Below, one piece after another: positions 1 through 9,176 of a stretch of DNA of 64,000 nucleotides. The stretch is taken from NCBI RefSeq assembly GCF_007981265.1, contig NZ_CP034363.1, positions 1,674,001 through 1,738,000 of the forward strand. Reading direction: 5' to 3'. A program made the translations under genes and the position numbers. The first letter of the stretch is position 1. The number at the start of each line of letters is the position of its first letter. Below the pieces are notes generated by a model. That model searched no databases. It was not told the origin of the DNA and saw only the letters and a program-made list of their open reading frames with translations. The DNA is from Pantoea sp. CCBC3-3-1 (GTDB lineage: Bacteria > Pseudomonadota > Gammaproteobacteria > Enterobacterales > Enterobacteriaceae).

Positions 1-33
1 CGTGAAAGAGGATGTTTATAGTTCGCCTCATTG

Positions 34-122
<89 letters not shown>

Positions 123-131
123 TCAAATTTA

Positions 132-158
132 ACGGGTCAGCGAAAGCTGGCCCGTTTT
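132..158 (+). terminator. Intrinsic terminator of tRNA-Ser copy 1
   Basis: A 10-bp stem ACGGGTCAGC / GCTGGCCCGT with one G-U pair, a GAAA tetraloop and a following T run. It starts 10 bases after the CCA end. An identical hairpin follows copy 2. Confidence 0.85.
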
Positions 159-190
159 GCTTTGTGCTTCAGCAAACTCGCTGATAACAT

Positions 191-280
191 TTCTGCTTCT
201 GCTTCTGCTTCTGCTTCTGCTTCTGCTTCTGCTTCTGCTTCTGCTTCTGCTTCTGCTTCTGCTTCTGCTTCTGCTTCTGC
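191..280. repeat. (TTCTGC)15 perfect hexanucleotide microsatellite
   Basis: Fifteen uninterrupted TTCTGC units (90 bp), followed by an imperfect TTCTGA. It lies between the two tRNA-Ser genes, after the terminator of the first and before the promoter of the second. Because the unit is six bases, all six frames stay open and give spurious low-complexity translations (SA, LL, RS or KQ repeats); no start site or codon signal supports a protein. Copy number is likely to vary by slippage. Confidence 0.97.
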
Positions 281-406
281 TTCTGAAACTTATCCGTTTT
301 CCAGCCTGTTCCGGTCGTTTTTTCAGCGCAGGTGGCGTGTTTCCGAACAAATTGCTCAAATAATGAATAAAAGCACCTAAATTCAATAAAATAGGTAATA
401 TTTTGC

Positions 407-435
407 TTGGCAAGCTTCACTCCATCCCCTATACT
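407..435 (+). promoter_or_regulatory. Sigma-70 promoter of tRNA-Ser copy 2
   Basis: TTGGCA at 407-412 and TATACT at 430-435 with a 17-bp spacer, followed by a GC-rich discriminator GCGCGCC. A GC-rich discriminator is typical of stringently controlled stable-RNA promoters. The start is expected near 442, leaving a leader of about 50 nt before the tRNA. Confidence 0.75.
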
Positions 436-489
436 GCGCGCCATCAGTTACCCAAGACGTTTCAACAAGCGTTGTAGCTGATAAAAGTG

Positions 490-578
<89 letters not shown>

Positions 579-587
579 TCAAATTTA

Positions 588-614
588 ACGGGTCAGCGAA
601 AGCTGGCCCGTTTT
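588..614 (+). terminator. Intrinsic terminator of tRNA-Ser copy 2
   Basis: Same GAAA-loop hairpin and T run as after copy 1, inside the 132-bp repeat. Confidence 0.85.
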
Positions 615-878
615 GCTTTCTGCCCAGTCATTTTTATTCCGGCTTCGTTTGGAGAGATGATTAGAGCATTCCTAAACATCCTGTTTCTTTTCAAACTCCT
701 GATGCGTCTCAACCGCAAAGGCGATAGTCTGCTATATTCTCAACACTAATGACTGACCCTATACCTGGCCTGTTTTCCAGACATGCCGTTGCCGTCTCAG
801 TGTGGGTGTGGGCCTTGTTCCTGTCATATCACCATTTCGAGGCCGGGTGATTTACCCTTGAATCAATGGAAAAAACAC

Positions 879-2516
879 ATGATTAAAAAGTATAGTCTCT
901 GCGCGTTAGCGGTTTGCTCGGCACTTTCCGGGATCACAGCCTATGCAGCCGACGACAATTATCAGCTTGAGCAAGTGTTAATGATGAGTCGCCATAATCT
1001 CCGCGCGCCCCTGGCTGATAACGGCAGCGTCCTTGCTCAGGCTACGAAAAAAAACTGGCCGCAGTGGGATGTCCCGGGTGGACAGCTCACAACGAAAGGC
1101 GGCGTGCTGGAAGTGTACATGGGGCGTTATACCCGTGAATGGCTGGCGCAGCAGGGATTGGTGAAAGAGGGTGAATGCCCAACCAGCGATGATATTTATG
1201 CCTATGCCAACAGCCTGCAACGCACCGTAGCGACCGCGCAGTTCTTTATCACCGGCGCTTTCCCTGGCTGTGATATCCCTGTTTCTCACCAGGATGAAAT
1301 GGGAACCATGGATCCGGTCTTTAATCCCGTTATCACTGATGGCAGTGAAGCCTTTAATAAGCAGGCGCTGACGGCCATGAACAGCGCAGCTGAAAAACTG
1401 TCGTTGAAGCCAGCGTTTCAGCGTCTTGAAAAAATCATCGACTATAAAAATGCGCCAGCCTGTAATGGTAAAAAACAGTGCGATCTCTCCAGCGATAACC
1501 AGAACCAGTTTAGCGCCGAAAACGGCAAAGAGCCTGGCGTTACTGGCCCGCTAAAAATCGGTAACTCGCTGGTCGATGCCTTTACCCTGCAATATTATGA
1601 AGGCTTGCCAATGGAGCAGGTTGCCTGGGGGCAGATCAAGACGCCAGAGCAGTGGAAAGAGCTGTCGGCCATCAAAAATGGCTATCAGGATACGCTGTTT
1701 ACCTCGCCTGACGTTGCCCGTGATGTCGCCGCACCGTTAGTCGACTACATCCGCAGCATGCTGGTGGATGAAGACAAGGCAACGGCACCCAAAGTCACGT
1801 TAATGGTTGGTCACGACTCCAATATTGCTTCCTTACTTACCGCGCTGGATTTCAAAGCGTACACGTTGCCCGATCAAAATGAGCGCACGCCAATTGGCGG
1901 CATGATTCAGTTCCAGCGCTGGCACGACAAGAAAAATAATCAGGAGCTGGTAAAAGTCGAGTACGTTTATCAAAGCAGCGAACAGCTTCGTGACGCCACG
2001 CCGCTGTCGCTGGATACGCCACCGAAACGCGTGACGCTACAGATGAACGGCTGTCAGACGGATGCCAATGGTTTCTGCCCATGGGATCAGTTCACTCAGG
2101 TACTGAATAAAGCGATTGCGGGAACGCCGATGGCCGCTGCTCAACCGCAGACGCCCCCAGCGCCAGTCGCCGCTCCGGCGGAAAACGACCGTGCTACAGC
2201 AAAAGCCTTAGCCGATAAGGCTGCTGCGGATAAGATTGCGGCAGAAAAGGCGGCTCAGGCAAAAGCATCAGCTGAAAAAGCCGCTGCGGATAAGGCGGCT
2301 GCGCAGAAAGCTGCGGAAGCTAAGGCCGCGGCAGACAAAGCTGCTGAGGAGCAGGCGGCAAAAGAGAAAGCCGCTACGGATAAAGCGACTAAAGAAAAAG
2401 CCGGCAAAGAAAAAGCTGCTCCAGCGGCAAAAGCCGCAGCGGACAAAAATGCTGCAAACGTCGAGTCCGAAAAAGCGAAGGCCAATGCTGCTCAGCCTCA
2501 GCCTGCTGCGGGTTAA
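879..2516 (+). CDS. agp: Periplasmic glucose-1-phosphatase with TolA-like C-terminal tail
   Basis: Histidine-acid phosphatase of 545 residues, expected to release glucose from glucose-1-phosphate in the periplasm. The start at 879 is chosen because it gives a clean signal peptide ([10 protein letters not shown]... ending near AYA, residue 23); an upstream in-frame ATG at 783 would bury it. The phosphate-binding motif RHNLRAP (38-44) and the proton-donor motif HD (312-313, GHDSN) are intact. The catalytic region ends near residue 415, the full length of E. coli Agp (413). After that come a Pro/Ala linker (about 419-433) and about 100 residues of Ala/Lys/Asp/Glu repeats such as [16 protein letters not shown], predicted to form a long helix like TolA domain II. 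The tail is absent from E. coli Agp. Neighbours match the E. coli agp-yccJ-wrbA order. Confidence 0.93.
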   Translation: MIKKYSLCALAVCSALSGITAYAADDNYQLEQVLMMSRHNLRAPLADNGSVLAQATKKNWPQWDVPGGQLTTKGGVLEVYMGRYTREWLAQQGLVKEGECPTSDDIYAYANSLQRTVATAQFFITGAFPGCDIPVSHQDEMGTMDPVFNPVITDGSEAFNKQALTAMNSAAEKLSLKPAFQRLEKIIDYKNAPACNGKKQCDLSSDNQNQFSAENGKEPGVTGPLKIGNSLVDAFTLQYYEGLPMEQVAWGQIKTPEQWKELSAIKNGYQDTLFTSPDVARDVAAPLVDYIRSMLVDEDKATAPKVTLMVGHDSNIASLLTALDFKAYTLPDQNERTPIGGMIQFQRWHDKKNNQELVKVEYVYQSSEQLRDATPLSLDTPPKRVTLQMNGCQTDANGFCPWDQFTQVLNKAIAGTPMAAAQPQTPPAPVAAPAENDRATAKALADKAAADKIAAEKAAQAKASAEKAAADKAAAQKAAEAKAAADKAAEEQAAKEKAATDKATKEKAGKEKAAPAAKAAADKNAANVESEKAKANAAQPQPAAG

Positions 2517-2601
2517 CGTTTAACAGCGTAGTAAAAAGCCAATATTATTTTGGCTCCTGGCTGTTAACGCACTCATCACGCCAGCACCGTGTTAAAACTT
2601 C

Positions 2602-2627
2602 AAGCCAACATTGTGTTGGCTTTTTTT
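2602..2627 (+). terminator. Terminator of agp
   Basis: Stem AAGCCAACA / TGTTGGCTT followed by a run of seven T, about 90 bp after the agp stop. Confidence 0.8.
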
Positions 2628-2634
2628 GACAGCA

Positions 2635-2661
2635 AAAAGGCCGACAGTCGTCGGCCTTTTT
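2635..2661. terminator. Bidirectional terminator between agp and the aldehyde dehydrogenase
   Basis: AAAAAGGCCGAC / GTCGGCCTTTTT hairpin with A and T runs on opposite sides, suitable for ending the minus-strand dehydrogenase transcript and as a backup for agp. Confidence 0.8.
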
Positions 2662-2678
2662 ATCACCAGTCGGCAAAA

Positions 2679-4055
2679 TTAACTTTCGCTGCTGACGACG
2701 ACCAGTTTCTGGTTAACAAACTCTTTAATGCCCAGATCGGACAGTTCACGACCGTAACCTGAACGCTTCACGCCGCCAAACGGCAGCTCGGCGGAAGTGT
2801 CGGTAGACGAGTTAATGTAAACCATACCTGTCTCAATACGGGAGGCCAGCTGCTTGCCGCGTTCGATATCGCGGGTGAATACCGAGCCGCCAAGTCCGTA
2901 GTGAGAATCGTTAGCCAGCTTCACTACCTCATCATCATTTTTGACGATGTAGATCTGCGCAACCGGGCCAAAGAACTCTTCAAAATAAGCCGGGTTATCG
3001 CGAGTGATACCCGAAAGAATAGTTGGCTGATAGAAGCAACCTTCACCTTCCACTGCCTTGCCGCCTAAATGCAGTTTGGCACCTTTTGCCACAGCCTCGT
3101 CAACCTGTTTCACCAGCGTATCACGCGCGCTTGAGGATGAAAGAGGGCCAAGGGTGGTGCTTTCATCCAACGGATCGCCAATTTTGACTTCACGGAATGC
3201 CTGGGTAAATTTCTCCAGGAAAGCGTCGGCCACTTTCTCATGAACAAGAAAACGCTTGGCAGCGGTACAGACCTGACCACAGTTGCTCAGGCGAGCGCCA
3301 ACACCCGCTTTCACTGCTTTATCCAGATCGCTGTCATCCAGCACGACAAACACGTCGTTGCCGCCTAACTCAAGAGTGGTTTTCTTCAGGTATTTACCGG
3401 CCTGCTGTGCAACAGCACTGCCCGCACGCTCGGAGCCGGTTAGCGCCGCACCCTGTACGCGGTCATCCGCGATCAGTGACGCAATCTGATCGTTACTGAC
3501 GAAAAGATTGGTCCAGGCACCTTTTGGTGCACCGGCTTCCAGCACCAGTTCTTCAAACAGCGTGGCGCAGTGCGGTACGTTGGCGGCATGCTTAGCCAGC
3601 ACTGGATTACCGGCGGCCAGGTTAGGGGCCAGAACGCGCATCAGCTGATAGAATGGGAAGTTCCAGGGTTCAACGGCAACCAGCACGCCAACAGGATGAT
3701 TTTCGACCCATGCTTCACCAAGCTCGCTTGGATAACGGGTCGGCGCCAGAAAACGCTCGGCATTTTCTGCATAATAACGGGCAATTTGCGCGCAGAGTTT
3801 TACTTCCCCACGGCTTTGACCGATCAGCTTACCCATCTCAACGCTGGCCGCTTTTGCCAGCTCTTCAGCACGACTGTCGATCAGGTCGGCTAGCTTTTTT
3901 AGTACCTGAACGCGTGGCTGGATGGGGCCTTTCGACCAGGATGAGTGATAAAGATCGTCAGCAACGGTTAACGCCTGCTCGACCTGCTGTTCGTTATGGT
4001 CTGGCCAGTTTTTAATAAGTTTGTTGTTAGCGGGATTAATTGTCTTATATGACAT
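2679..4055 (-). CDS. NAD(P)-dependent succinate-semialdehyde dehydrogenase family protein
   Basis: Aldehyde dehydrogenase of 458 residues, closest in memory to E. coli Sad/YneI (462) and GabD-like enzymes, which oxidise succinate semialdehyde to succinate in the cytoplasm at the end of GABA breakdown. The nucleotide-binding EPWNFP lies at 129-134 (TPWNFP in many relatives), the general-base Glu at about 229 in LELGG, and the nucleophile Cys at about 263 in NCGQVC. A good ribosome site (AAGGAGT) precedes the ATG. It stands alone between agp and yccJ, where E. coli has no such gene, so it is an accessory insertion in this block. The exact substrate is inferred. Confidence 0.88.
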   Translation of the reverse strand: MSYKTINPANNKLIKNWPDHNEQQVEQALTVADDLYHSSWSKGPIQPRVQVLKKLADLIDSRAEELAKAASVEMGKLIGQSRGEVKLCAQIARYYAENAERFLAPTRYPSELGEAWVENHPVGVLVAVEPWNFPFYQLMRVLAPNLAAGNPVLAKHAANVPHCATLFEELVLEAGAPKGAWTNLFVSNDQIASLIADDRVQGAALTGSERAGSAVAQQAGKYLKKTTLELGGNDVFVVLDDSDLDKAVKAGVGARLSNCGQVCTAAKRFLVHEKVADAFLEKFTQAFREVKIGDPLDESTTLGPLSSSSARDTLVKQVDEAVAKGAKLHLGGKAVEGEGCFYQPTILSGITRDNPAYFEEFFGPVAQIYIVKNDDEVVKLANDSHYGLGGSVFTRDIERGKQLASRIETGMVYINSSTDTSAELPFGGVKRSGYGRELSDLGIKEFVNQKLVVVSSES

Positions 4056-4228
4056 GCGGACTCCTTATTAAGTCTCCGGCCTGATTGTCAGGCTTAATGA
4101 ACGTGAAGGTAAGCCTGGCAGCCAGACGGCAGATTAGCCAGGCACGAAGGCCTTTACCGGACGAATCCTGGAGAAAGCTTCACTCGTTTGAAAAGGCTTA
4201 ACTTTTATCAGGACATGTCAGCAGGCAT

Positions 4229-4254
4229 GAAAAAGGGCGGAAATTTCCGCCCTG
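4229..4254 (-). terminator. Terminator of wrbA-yccJ
   Basis: Hairpin AGGGCGGAAA / TTTCCGCCCT followed, on the minus strand, by TTTTT, 15 bases after the yccJ stop. Confidence 0.8.
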
Positions 4255-4268
4255 ATACGCTCGGTTAG

Positions 4269-4499
4269 CTAGACGTTTTTACGCTCGACAACCTTGTTGT
4301 CCCAGGTCAGCACATCCTGATCCGTTTTGTCGAAAGCACGCAGCAATACGTCGTCATTGCCCTGTTGCTCCCAGATCGCTTCGGCGAGTTTTTCATCGTA
4401 GTTCGCCACTTCAAAAATGGCTTCGGCAATTTCCGGGGAGGTTCCACGCAGACTGGCCCATTCTCCCACGTGATGTTCTTTCGATTGTTGCGTTGCCAT
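4269..4499 (-). CDS. yccJ: YccJ family small protein
   Basis: A 76-residue protein matching E. coli YccJ (75) through the whole length, with the typical [23 protein letters not shown] start. It is cytoplasmic, has no signal or membrane segment, and its molecular role is not established. It is the second gene of the wrbA operon (22-bp gap), as in E. coli, where the pair is induced in stationary phase and stress. A ribosome site (AGGAGACAAT) precedes the ATG. Confidence 0.92.
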   Translation of the reverse strand: MATQQSKEHHVGEWASLRGTSPEIAEAIFEVANYDEKLAEAIWEQQGNDDVLLRAFDKTDQDVLTWDNKVVERKNV

Positions 4500-4521
4500 A
4501 ATTGTCTCCTGTGAATTGAGA

Positions 4522-5121
4522 TTATCCGTTCAGTTTTACTGCAAGTCCGGCGACATATTCGCCCTGATAGCGAGCAATATTCAGCTCTTCTTCGCTGGGT
4601 TGGCGCGATCCGTCACCCCCGGCAAGCGTTGTCGCACCGTAAGGTGTGCCGCCACGAACCTGAGAAATATCAAAGAGTTCTTTAGTACCGTAGCCGATAG
4701 GCACGATCACCATGCCGTGATGAGCGAGGGTGGTCCAGGTCGACGTAATGGTCTGTTCCTGGCCGCCACCGGTCCCGGTAGAGGAAAAGACGCTGGCAAG
4801 TTTGCCGTAAAGCGCACCTGATGCCCACAGACCGCCAGTCCGATCGAGGAAGTTACGCATCTGACCGGACATGTTGCCAAAACGGGTCGGGGTACCAAGC
4901 AGGATAGCGTCATATTGCGGAAGTTCATCCGGCGTCGCCTCTGCGGCCGTCTGCTGGGTTTTGCCGCCAACCTGCGCAAAGCGCTCGGCATCCATGGTTT
5001 CCGGAACGCGCTTGATCGTCACCTCTGCCCCGGTAACGCGACGCGCACCTTCGGCCACGGCATTCGCCATGGTTTCCACATGGCCGTACATTGAATAATA
5101 AAGCACTAAGACTTTCGCCAT
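4522..5121 (-). CDS. wrbA: NAD(P)H:quinone oxidoreductase WrbA
   Basis: Flavodoxin-like FMN enzyme of 199 residues (E. coli 198) that reduces quinones by two electrons and so limits redox cycling. The FMN phosphate loop [12 protein letters not shown] is at 8-20, the [13 protein letters not shown] segment near 76-88 and [11 protein letters not shown] near 113-123; all are WrbA hallmarks. It forms an operon with yccJ. A ribosome site (GGAGTGA) precedes the ATG. Confidence 0.96.
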   Translation of the reverse strand: MAKVLVLYYSMYGHVETMANAVAEGARRVTGAEVTIKRVPETMDAERFAQVGGKTQQTAAEATPDELPQYDAILLGTPTRFGNMSGQMRNFLDRTGGLWASGALYGKLASVFSSTGTGGGQEQTITSTWTTLAHHGMVIVPIGYGTKELFDISQVRGGTPYGATTLAGGDGSRQPSEEELNIARYQGEYVAGLAVKLNG

Positions 5122-5469
5122 CAGTCACTCCTTGATTGGTTTGAGATCGTCGCCAGATTGACCTGAGAGAAAAGTATAGATGAGGCTAACGAAGCCTGCC
5201 GGGAAGGTGGCTTTAGCTGCTTAAAACATCGCCAGTAATGACGTTTTTTTACGAAAAGTATTAGTAGTAATAATGTTATTATTCAGCCGCTTCATACAGT
5301 GCGAGAGCGGTAAAGTGCAATGACAGACATAAATAATTACCATGACCGGACGGGTAATCTATGCTTATTAACGCGGCCAGGAGTCTGGGTTTCCGAAAAT
5401 GTCGCAGCGGTAAGCCCTGCGCTTACTGCGAGAATACAGTATGACAGCTTAACTATTCGGAGGTAAGAA
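5122..5469. other. Intergenic region wrbA / ymdF-like
   Basis: About 350 bp between two divergent stress genes with no supported gene. It should hold both promoters. A perfect 14-bp palindrome TAATAATGTTATTA lies at 5268-5281. No confident -35/-10 pair was picked out, which would fit RpoS-type promoters that lack a -35 box. Confidence 0.5.
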
Positions 5470-5649
5470 ATGGCAGAACATCGTGGTGGATCTGGAAATT
5501 TCGCTGAAGACCGTAAGCGAGCATCAGAAGCGGGCCGTAAAGGCGGTAAAGCCAGTGGGGGGAATTTTAAAAATGACCCTCAGCGCGCTTCACTGGCAGG
5601 CGAAAAGGGCGGACGTAACAGCCGCGGCAGTCGTGACAAGACGGAATAA
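5470..5649 (+). CDS. ymdF: KGG-repeat stress protein (YmdF/YciG, con-10 family)
   Basis: A 59-residue protein: MAEHRGGSGNFAEDR..., then AGRKGGKASGGNF and LAGEKGGRN, the two KGG motif blocks that define the con-10/YciG family. It is glycine-, lysine- and arginine-rich, with no signal peptide and probably disordered. Family members are stationary-phase and stress-induced small proteins of unknown mechanism. A strong ribosome site (CGGAGGTAAG) precedes the ATG. It sits between wrbA and rutG as E. coli ymdF does. Confidence 0.9.
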   Translation: MAEHRGGSGNFAEDRKRASEAGRKGGKASGGNFKNDPQRASLAGEKGGRNSRGSRDKTE

Positions 5650-5665
5650 GCTGATACGTCCCTGA

Positions 5666-5690
5666 AACCGCCGGGCTGGTTCCGGCGGTT
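5666..5690 (+). terminator. Hairpin after ymdF
   Basis: Strong 9-bp stem AACCGCCGG / CCGGCGGTT 16 bases after the stop. The T-tract is poor (GACCCC follows), so termination may be partial. Confidence 0.5.
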
Positions 5691-5746
5691 GACCCCATTC
5701 CTTTCCCCCTGCACACTAGCGCCAACTTTTGCTCTGAGCCTTCTTT

Positions 5747-6670
5747 ATGCCAGCTTTCTTCTCGCGTTATAAACTCTCATTCAGTTCTCAGGAACGGGTT
5801 CTGGTGCTGATTACCATGGTCTGGGGCGGTACGTTTCTGGCCGTCCATAAGGCGATGGCCGTTAGCGGCCCCTTCTTTTTTGTCGGTGCGCGTTTTGCTA
5901 CCGCAGCGGGGTTGCTGGCGTTCATTTCATGGCGCGCTTTGCGAGGCCTGACGCTGAATGAAATCAAAGCAGGCGCGGCGACAGGCGTGGCTATTGCCTG
6001 TGGTTATGGCCTGCAAACCTGGGGGATGCAGACCATCTCCAGCAGTAAATCCGCCTTTATCACCGCCATGTACGTGCCGCTGGTGCCGTTATTACAATGG
6101 ATTTTTTTACGGCGTCTGCCGGGGCTGATGGCGTGGATCGGCATTGTGCTGGCCTTCAGCGGGCTGCTGCTGCTGGCCGGGCCTGAGGGCAACGCGCTGG
6201 CGTTTAACGTTGGCGAAACTGCTACGCTGCTCAGCACGCTCGCTATTGCCGCAGAAATTATTTTAATCAGCGCCAGTGCCGGGAAAGTGGATGTTAAAAG
6301 GGTAACTGTTGTACAGCTGGCCGTTGCTTCGCTGATGGCGTTTCTGCTGATGCTACCCAACGGCGAATCGGTCCCGCCGCTCACCCCTTATCTGCTTTGT
6401 AGCGCCGTGGGATTGGGCCTTGCCAGCGCGGTAATTCAGGTAACAATGAACTGGGCACAGCGTAGCGTTTCGGCAACCCGTGCAACGGTCATTTACTCAG
6501 GTGAACCGGTATGGGCTGGGCTGGTTGGGCGAATCGCAGGCGAGAGATTGCCCGCTGTCGCGTTACTGGGCGGTGCGCTGATTGTGGCGGGCGTTTTAGT
6601 GAGTGAACTGAAACTTAAACGCAAGAAGGCGAAGACAACGTCTTCGCCAGAGAACATTGAGATTGGCTAA
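5747..6670 (+). CDS. EamA/DMT-family inner-membrane transporter
   Basis: A 307-residue membrane protein with about ten hydrophobic segments in two EamA repeats (roughly 17-145 and 155-285). The start VWGGTFLAVHKAM and the internal TSISSSKSAFITAMYVPLVPL-like segment are typical of drug/metabolite exporters; the C-terminus is basic and cytoplasmic (KLKRKKAK). The substrate is unknown. It ends convergently with rutG, sharing 4 bp, so the two genes are tightly packed. A metabolite-export role linked to pyrimidine breakdown would be speculation from position only. Confidence 0.85.
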   Translation: MPAFFSRYKLSFSSQERVLVLITMVWGGTFLAVHKAMAVSGPFFFVGARFATAAGLLAFISWRALRGLTLNEIKAGAATGVAIACGYGLQTWGMQTISSSKSAFITAMYVPLVPLLQWIFLRRLPGLMAWIGIVLAFSGLLLLAGPEGNALAFNVGETATLLSTLAIAAEIILISASAGKVDVKRVTVVQLAVASLMAFLLMLPNGESVPPLTPYLLCSAVGLGLASAVIQVTMNWAQRSVSATRATVIYSGEPVWAGLVGRIAGERLPAVALLGGALIVAGVLVSELKLKRKKAKTTSSPENIEIG

Positions 6671-7995
6671 CTGTCTTGCCGCGCCACGCTGCCGCCGGTC
6701 AGCGCCGAGGCGCGGCGATGGCTGAGCAGGGCATTGAGGGCGATCGCACCGAATGTCGCGGTGCCGATGCCGCCCATGGTGAAGTTACCGATTTTCAACG
6801 CGAAATCGCCCGCTCCTAACACCAGCGTAACGGCTACCGTAATCAGATTGCCGTTCTGGCCCAGATCAACATTATTCTGCACCCAGATACGGGCGCCGGC
6901 TACGGCAATCAGGCCAAACACGACGATAGATGCGCCGCCAATCACCGGCGCGGGGATGGTATGGATCAATGCGCCAAACTTTGGCGAAAAGCCCAGCAAA
7001 ATTGCGATGGCGGCTGCGGCGACAAACACCAGCGTTGAATAAACTTTGGTGACTGCCATCACCCCGATATTTTCTGCATAGGTGGTGACGCCGCTGCCGC
7101 CGACGCTGCCGGAAAGCATGGTTGCCAGTCCGTCACCCACGAAAGCACGCCCCATCCACGGATCCATATTTCTTCCGGTCATCCCTGCCACCGCCTTGAT
7201 ATGGCCGAGATTTTCAGCGATCAGAATGATGGCGACGGGCGCAATCATAAATATTGCCTGAGTGTTAAATACCGGGCCGGTTGTCAACGGCAAGCCGAAC
7301 CAGGCCGCATGAGTGACCAGGCTGAAATCGACAGGTTTACCCAAACCCAGGCCATTAGTGAGCAGCGCATAAAGCGCCCAGGCGACGATCAGTCCGACTA
7401 AAATCAGTAAACGTTGAACCATCCCGCGCGTAAACACCGCCACCAAACCAATGCAGACAACGGTCATTACCGCCGTCCAGCTGTCGAACATGGAAGCGGA
7501 AACGCTGTGTACTGCGATAGGCGCAAGATTCAGACCGATAGCCATCACCACGGCACCCGTGACGACAGGTGGCATCAGCTTCTCAATCCAGCGCGTACCG
7601 GCCTTCATCACAATCAGGCCAACCAGGGTATAAACCAACCCGCAGGCGATAATGCCGCCCAGCGCCACGCCGAGGTTCGGGTTCAGGCCCTGGCCGGTAA
7701 ATCCGGTGACGGCAATGACCACGCCAACGAAGGCGGCGCTGGAGCCGAGATAGCTGGGAACCCGGCCGCCGGTTATCAGGAAAAATAACAAAGTGCCAAT
7801 GCCCGACATCAGCACCGACAGATTCGGATCCAGCCCCATCAGCAACGGCATCAGCACCGTGGCGCCAAACATTGCCACCGCATGCTGAAGCCCCATAATC
7901 ATCGTTTGACCCAGCGGCAACCTTTCATCAGGTGCGACTATACCCTCAGCCGAGGCTGACTGTTTACGCCATTTTGGAAACCAGGACATTGCCAT
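6667..7995 (-). CDS. rutG: Pyrimidine permease RutG
   Basis: A 442-residue NCS2 (uracil/xanthine) permease with about 12-14 membrane segments that imports uracil or thymine for the Rut pathway. It matches E. coli RutG from the first residues (MAM...PHW/PKW, VAPDERLP) and carries the NCS2 motif region AENLGHIKAVAGMTGR and GDGLATMLSGSVGGSGVTTY. It is the last gene of rutABCDEFG, 44 bp after rutF. A GGAGAAG ribosome site precedes the ATG. Confidence 0.95.
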   Translation of the reverse strand: MAMSWFPKWRKQSASAEGIVAPDERLPLGQTMIMGLQHAVAMFGATVLMPLLMGLDPNLSVLMSGIGTLLFFLITGGRVPSYLGSSAAFVGVVIAVTGFTGQGLNPNLGVALGGIIACGLVYTLVGLIVMKAGTRWIEKLMPPVVTGAVVMAIGLNLAPIAVHSVSASMFDSWTAVMTVVCIGLVAVFTRGMVQRLLILVGLIVAWALYALLTNGLGLGKPVDFSLVTHAAWFGLPLTTGPVFNTQAIFMIAPVAIILIAENLGHIKAVAGMTGRNMDPWMGRAFVGDGLATMLSGSVGGSGVTTYAENIGVMAVTKVYSTLVFVAAAAIAILLGFSPKFGALIHTIPAPVIGGASIVVFGLIAVAGARIWVQNNVDLGQNGNLITVAVTLVLGAGDFALKIGNFTMGGIGTATFGAIALNALLSHRRASALTGGSVARQDS

Positions 7996-8039
7996 CGTCT
8001 TCTCCAGAGAAGTGAGTCATTAACCGCCGGGGCGGGGGA

Positions 8040-8564
8040 TCAGGCTTCCTGCCGCATCAGCTGATGATAGCCGCGGTCGAAATAGATCAGACCGTGCGTG
8101 TCGTCGTTGCAAACCAGCGCCTGCGCCTCGCAAAGTAAAATATCGTGGGTGCCAACGCTCATCACCTGCGTGACTTTGCAGTCGAAAGAGGCTATAGCGC
8201 CGGTCAGGATGGGTGAACCGGTCACCAGCGTTGACCAGTCCGCCGCCTGGAAGCGTTCGGCCATCGCTGTTTTACCGCCAAACAGGTTGGAGAGCGTTTC
8301 ATGGCCCGACGCCAGGGTATTGATGCACAGCTGGCGGTTCGCATTAAAAATCTCATAGACCGAAGCGGAACGGTTCAGGCACACCAGCAGCGTTGGCGGC
8401 GTATCGGTGACGCTGCATACCGCAGAAGCCGTAAAGCCAGCGCGTCCGGCCGGGCCATCTGTAGTGATGATATTGACCGCTGCGCCAAGGCGCGCCATCG
8501 CATTACGGAAATCTTGTTTTTCCACACGGCTTTCCGAAACCGGTAATAGCGTATCCAGTGACAT
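8040..8564 (-). CDS. rutF: Flavin reductase RutF
   Basis: NADH:FMN reductase of 174 residues that supplies reduced flavin to the monooxygenase RutA. The [26 protein letters not shown] core and the GTHDILLCE segment match E. coli RutF (164). An in-frame ATG 30 bp upstream at 8594 overlaps rutE; the start at 8564 (MSLDTLLP) is preferred because AAGGAAACAG lies just before it and it falls 10 bases after the rutE stop, as expected inside this operon. Confidence 0.93.
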   Translation of the reverse strand: MSLDTLLPVSESRVEKQDFRNAMARLGAAVNIITTDGPAGRAGFTASAVCSVTDTPPTLLVCLNRSASVYEIFNANRQLCINTLASGHETLSNLFGGKTAMAERFQAADWSTLVTGSPILTGAIASFDCKVTQVMSVGTHDILLCEAQALVCNDDTHGLIYFDRGYHQLMRQEA

Positions 8565-8574
8565 AACTGTTTCC

Positions 8575-9165
8575 TTATTCAATCGTACAGGCATCGGTGA
8601 AATTTAGCCGTGGCAGGCGGGCGTAGACTTTTTGCATATCGCCGTAGCCGATATTGATCAGCAGATTGCTTTTCCAGCCGCTGTCGGCAAAGAAAGCCGC
8701 ATCGACCGCCGCGCGATCGAAGCCGGACATGGGGCCGGCATCCAGCCCTGATGCCCGGCAGGCGGCGATCAAATAGGCAGCCTGTAGCGAGCTGTTGCGA
8801 AAGGCGGTTTCTTCGGCCAGTGCAGGGCTACTGGTAAACCAGGCTTTCGCATCCGCATGCGGAAAAAGCGCGGGCAGCCTGTCGTAGAAGGCGGGATCCC
8901 AGGCAACGATTGCCGTAACCGGCGCGGACAGGGTTTTTTCCAGATTGCCGCTGGAGAGCGTGGGCCGGAGTTTGGCCTTGCCTTCGGGGCTTTTGACAAA
9001 GCAAAATCGGGCCGGGCTACAGTTAGCCGAGGTTGGTCCCATTTTGACCAGCTCATAGAGTTTAAGGAGCTGGTCATCGGTAACCGGCCGATCCTGCCAG
9101 CCATTGTGCGTGCGCGCTGCGGTAAACAGCGTCTCTAACGCCAGTGAATTGAGGGCTTCTGCCAT
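8575..9165 (-). CDS. rutE: Malonic semialdehyde reductase RutE
   Basis: Nitroreductase-fold FMN enzyme of 196 residues (E. coli RutE 196). It reduces the malonic semialdehyde formed from uracil to 3-hydroxypropionate. The [13 protein letters not shown] and GPMSGFD motifs are typical of the RutE/HadB-type subfamily. It sits between rutD and rutF with 11- and 10-base gaps, so it is translated from the same message. Confidence 0.94.
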   Translation of the reverse strand: MAEALNSLALETLFTAARTHNGWQDRPVTDDQLLKLYELVKMGPTSANCSPARFCFVKSPEGKAKLRPTLSSGNLEKTLSAPVTAIVAWDPAFYDRLPALFPHADAKAWFTSSPALAEETAFRNSSLQAAYLIAACRASGLDAGPMSGFDRAAVDAAFFADSGWKSNLLINIGYGDMQKVYARLPRLNFTDACTIE

Positions 9166-9176
9166 AACGGCTCCAG

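Noticed and set aside
191..280. CRISPR-like array
   Set aside because: Direct 6-bp units without spacers; no repeat-spacer structure or cas gene anywhere in the window.
129..444. Open frames on both strands across the hexamer repeat (poly-Leu, Ser-Ala, Arg-Ser, Lys-Gln proteins)
   Set aside because: They exist only because a 6-base unit without stops keeps every frame open. No start signal or conserved flank supports a protein.
783..878. N-terminal extension of agp from an upstream ATG
   Set aside because: It would add 32 residues before the signal peptide; the ATG at 879 fits signal peptide and family.
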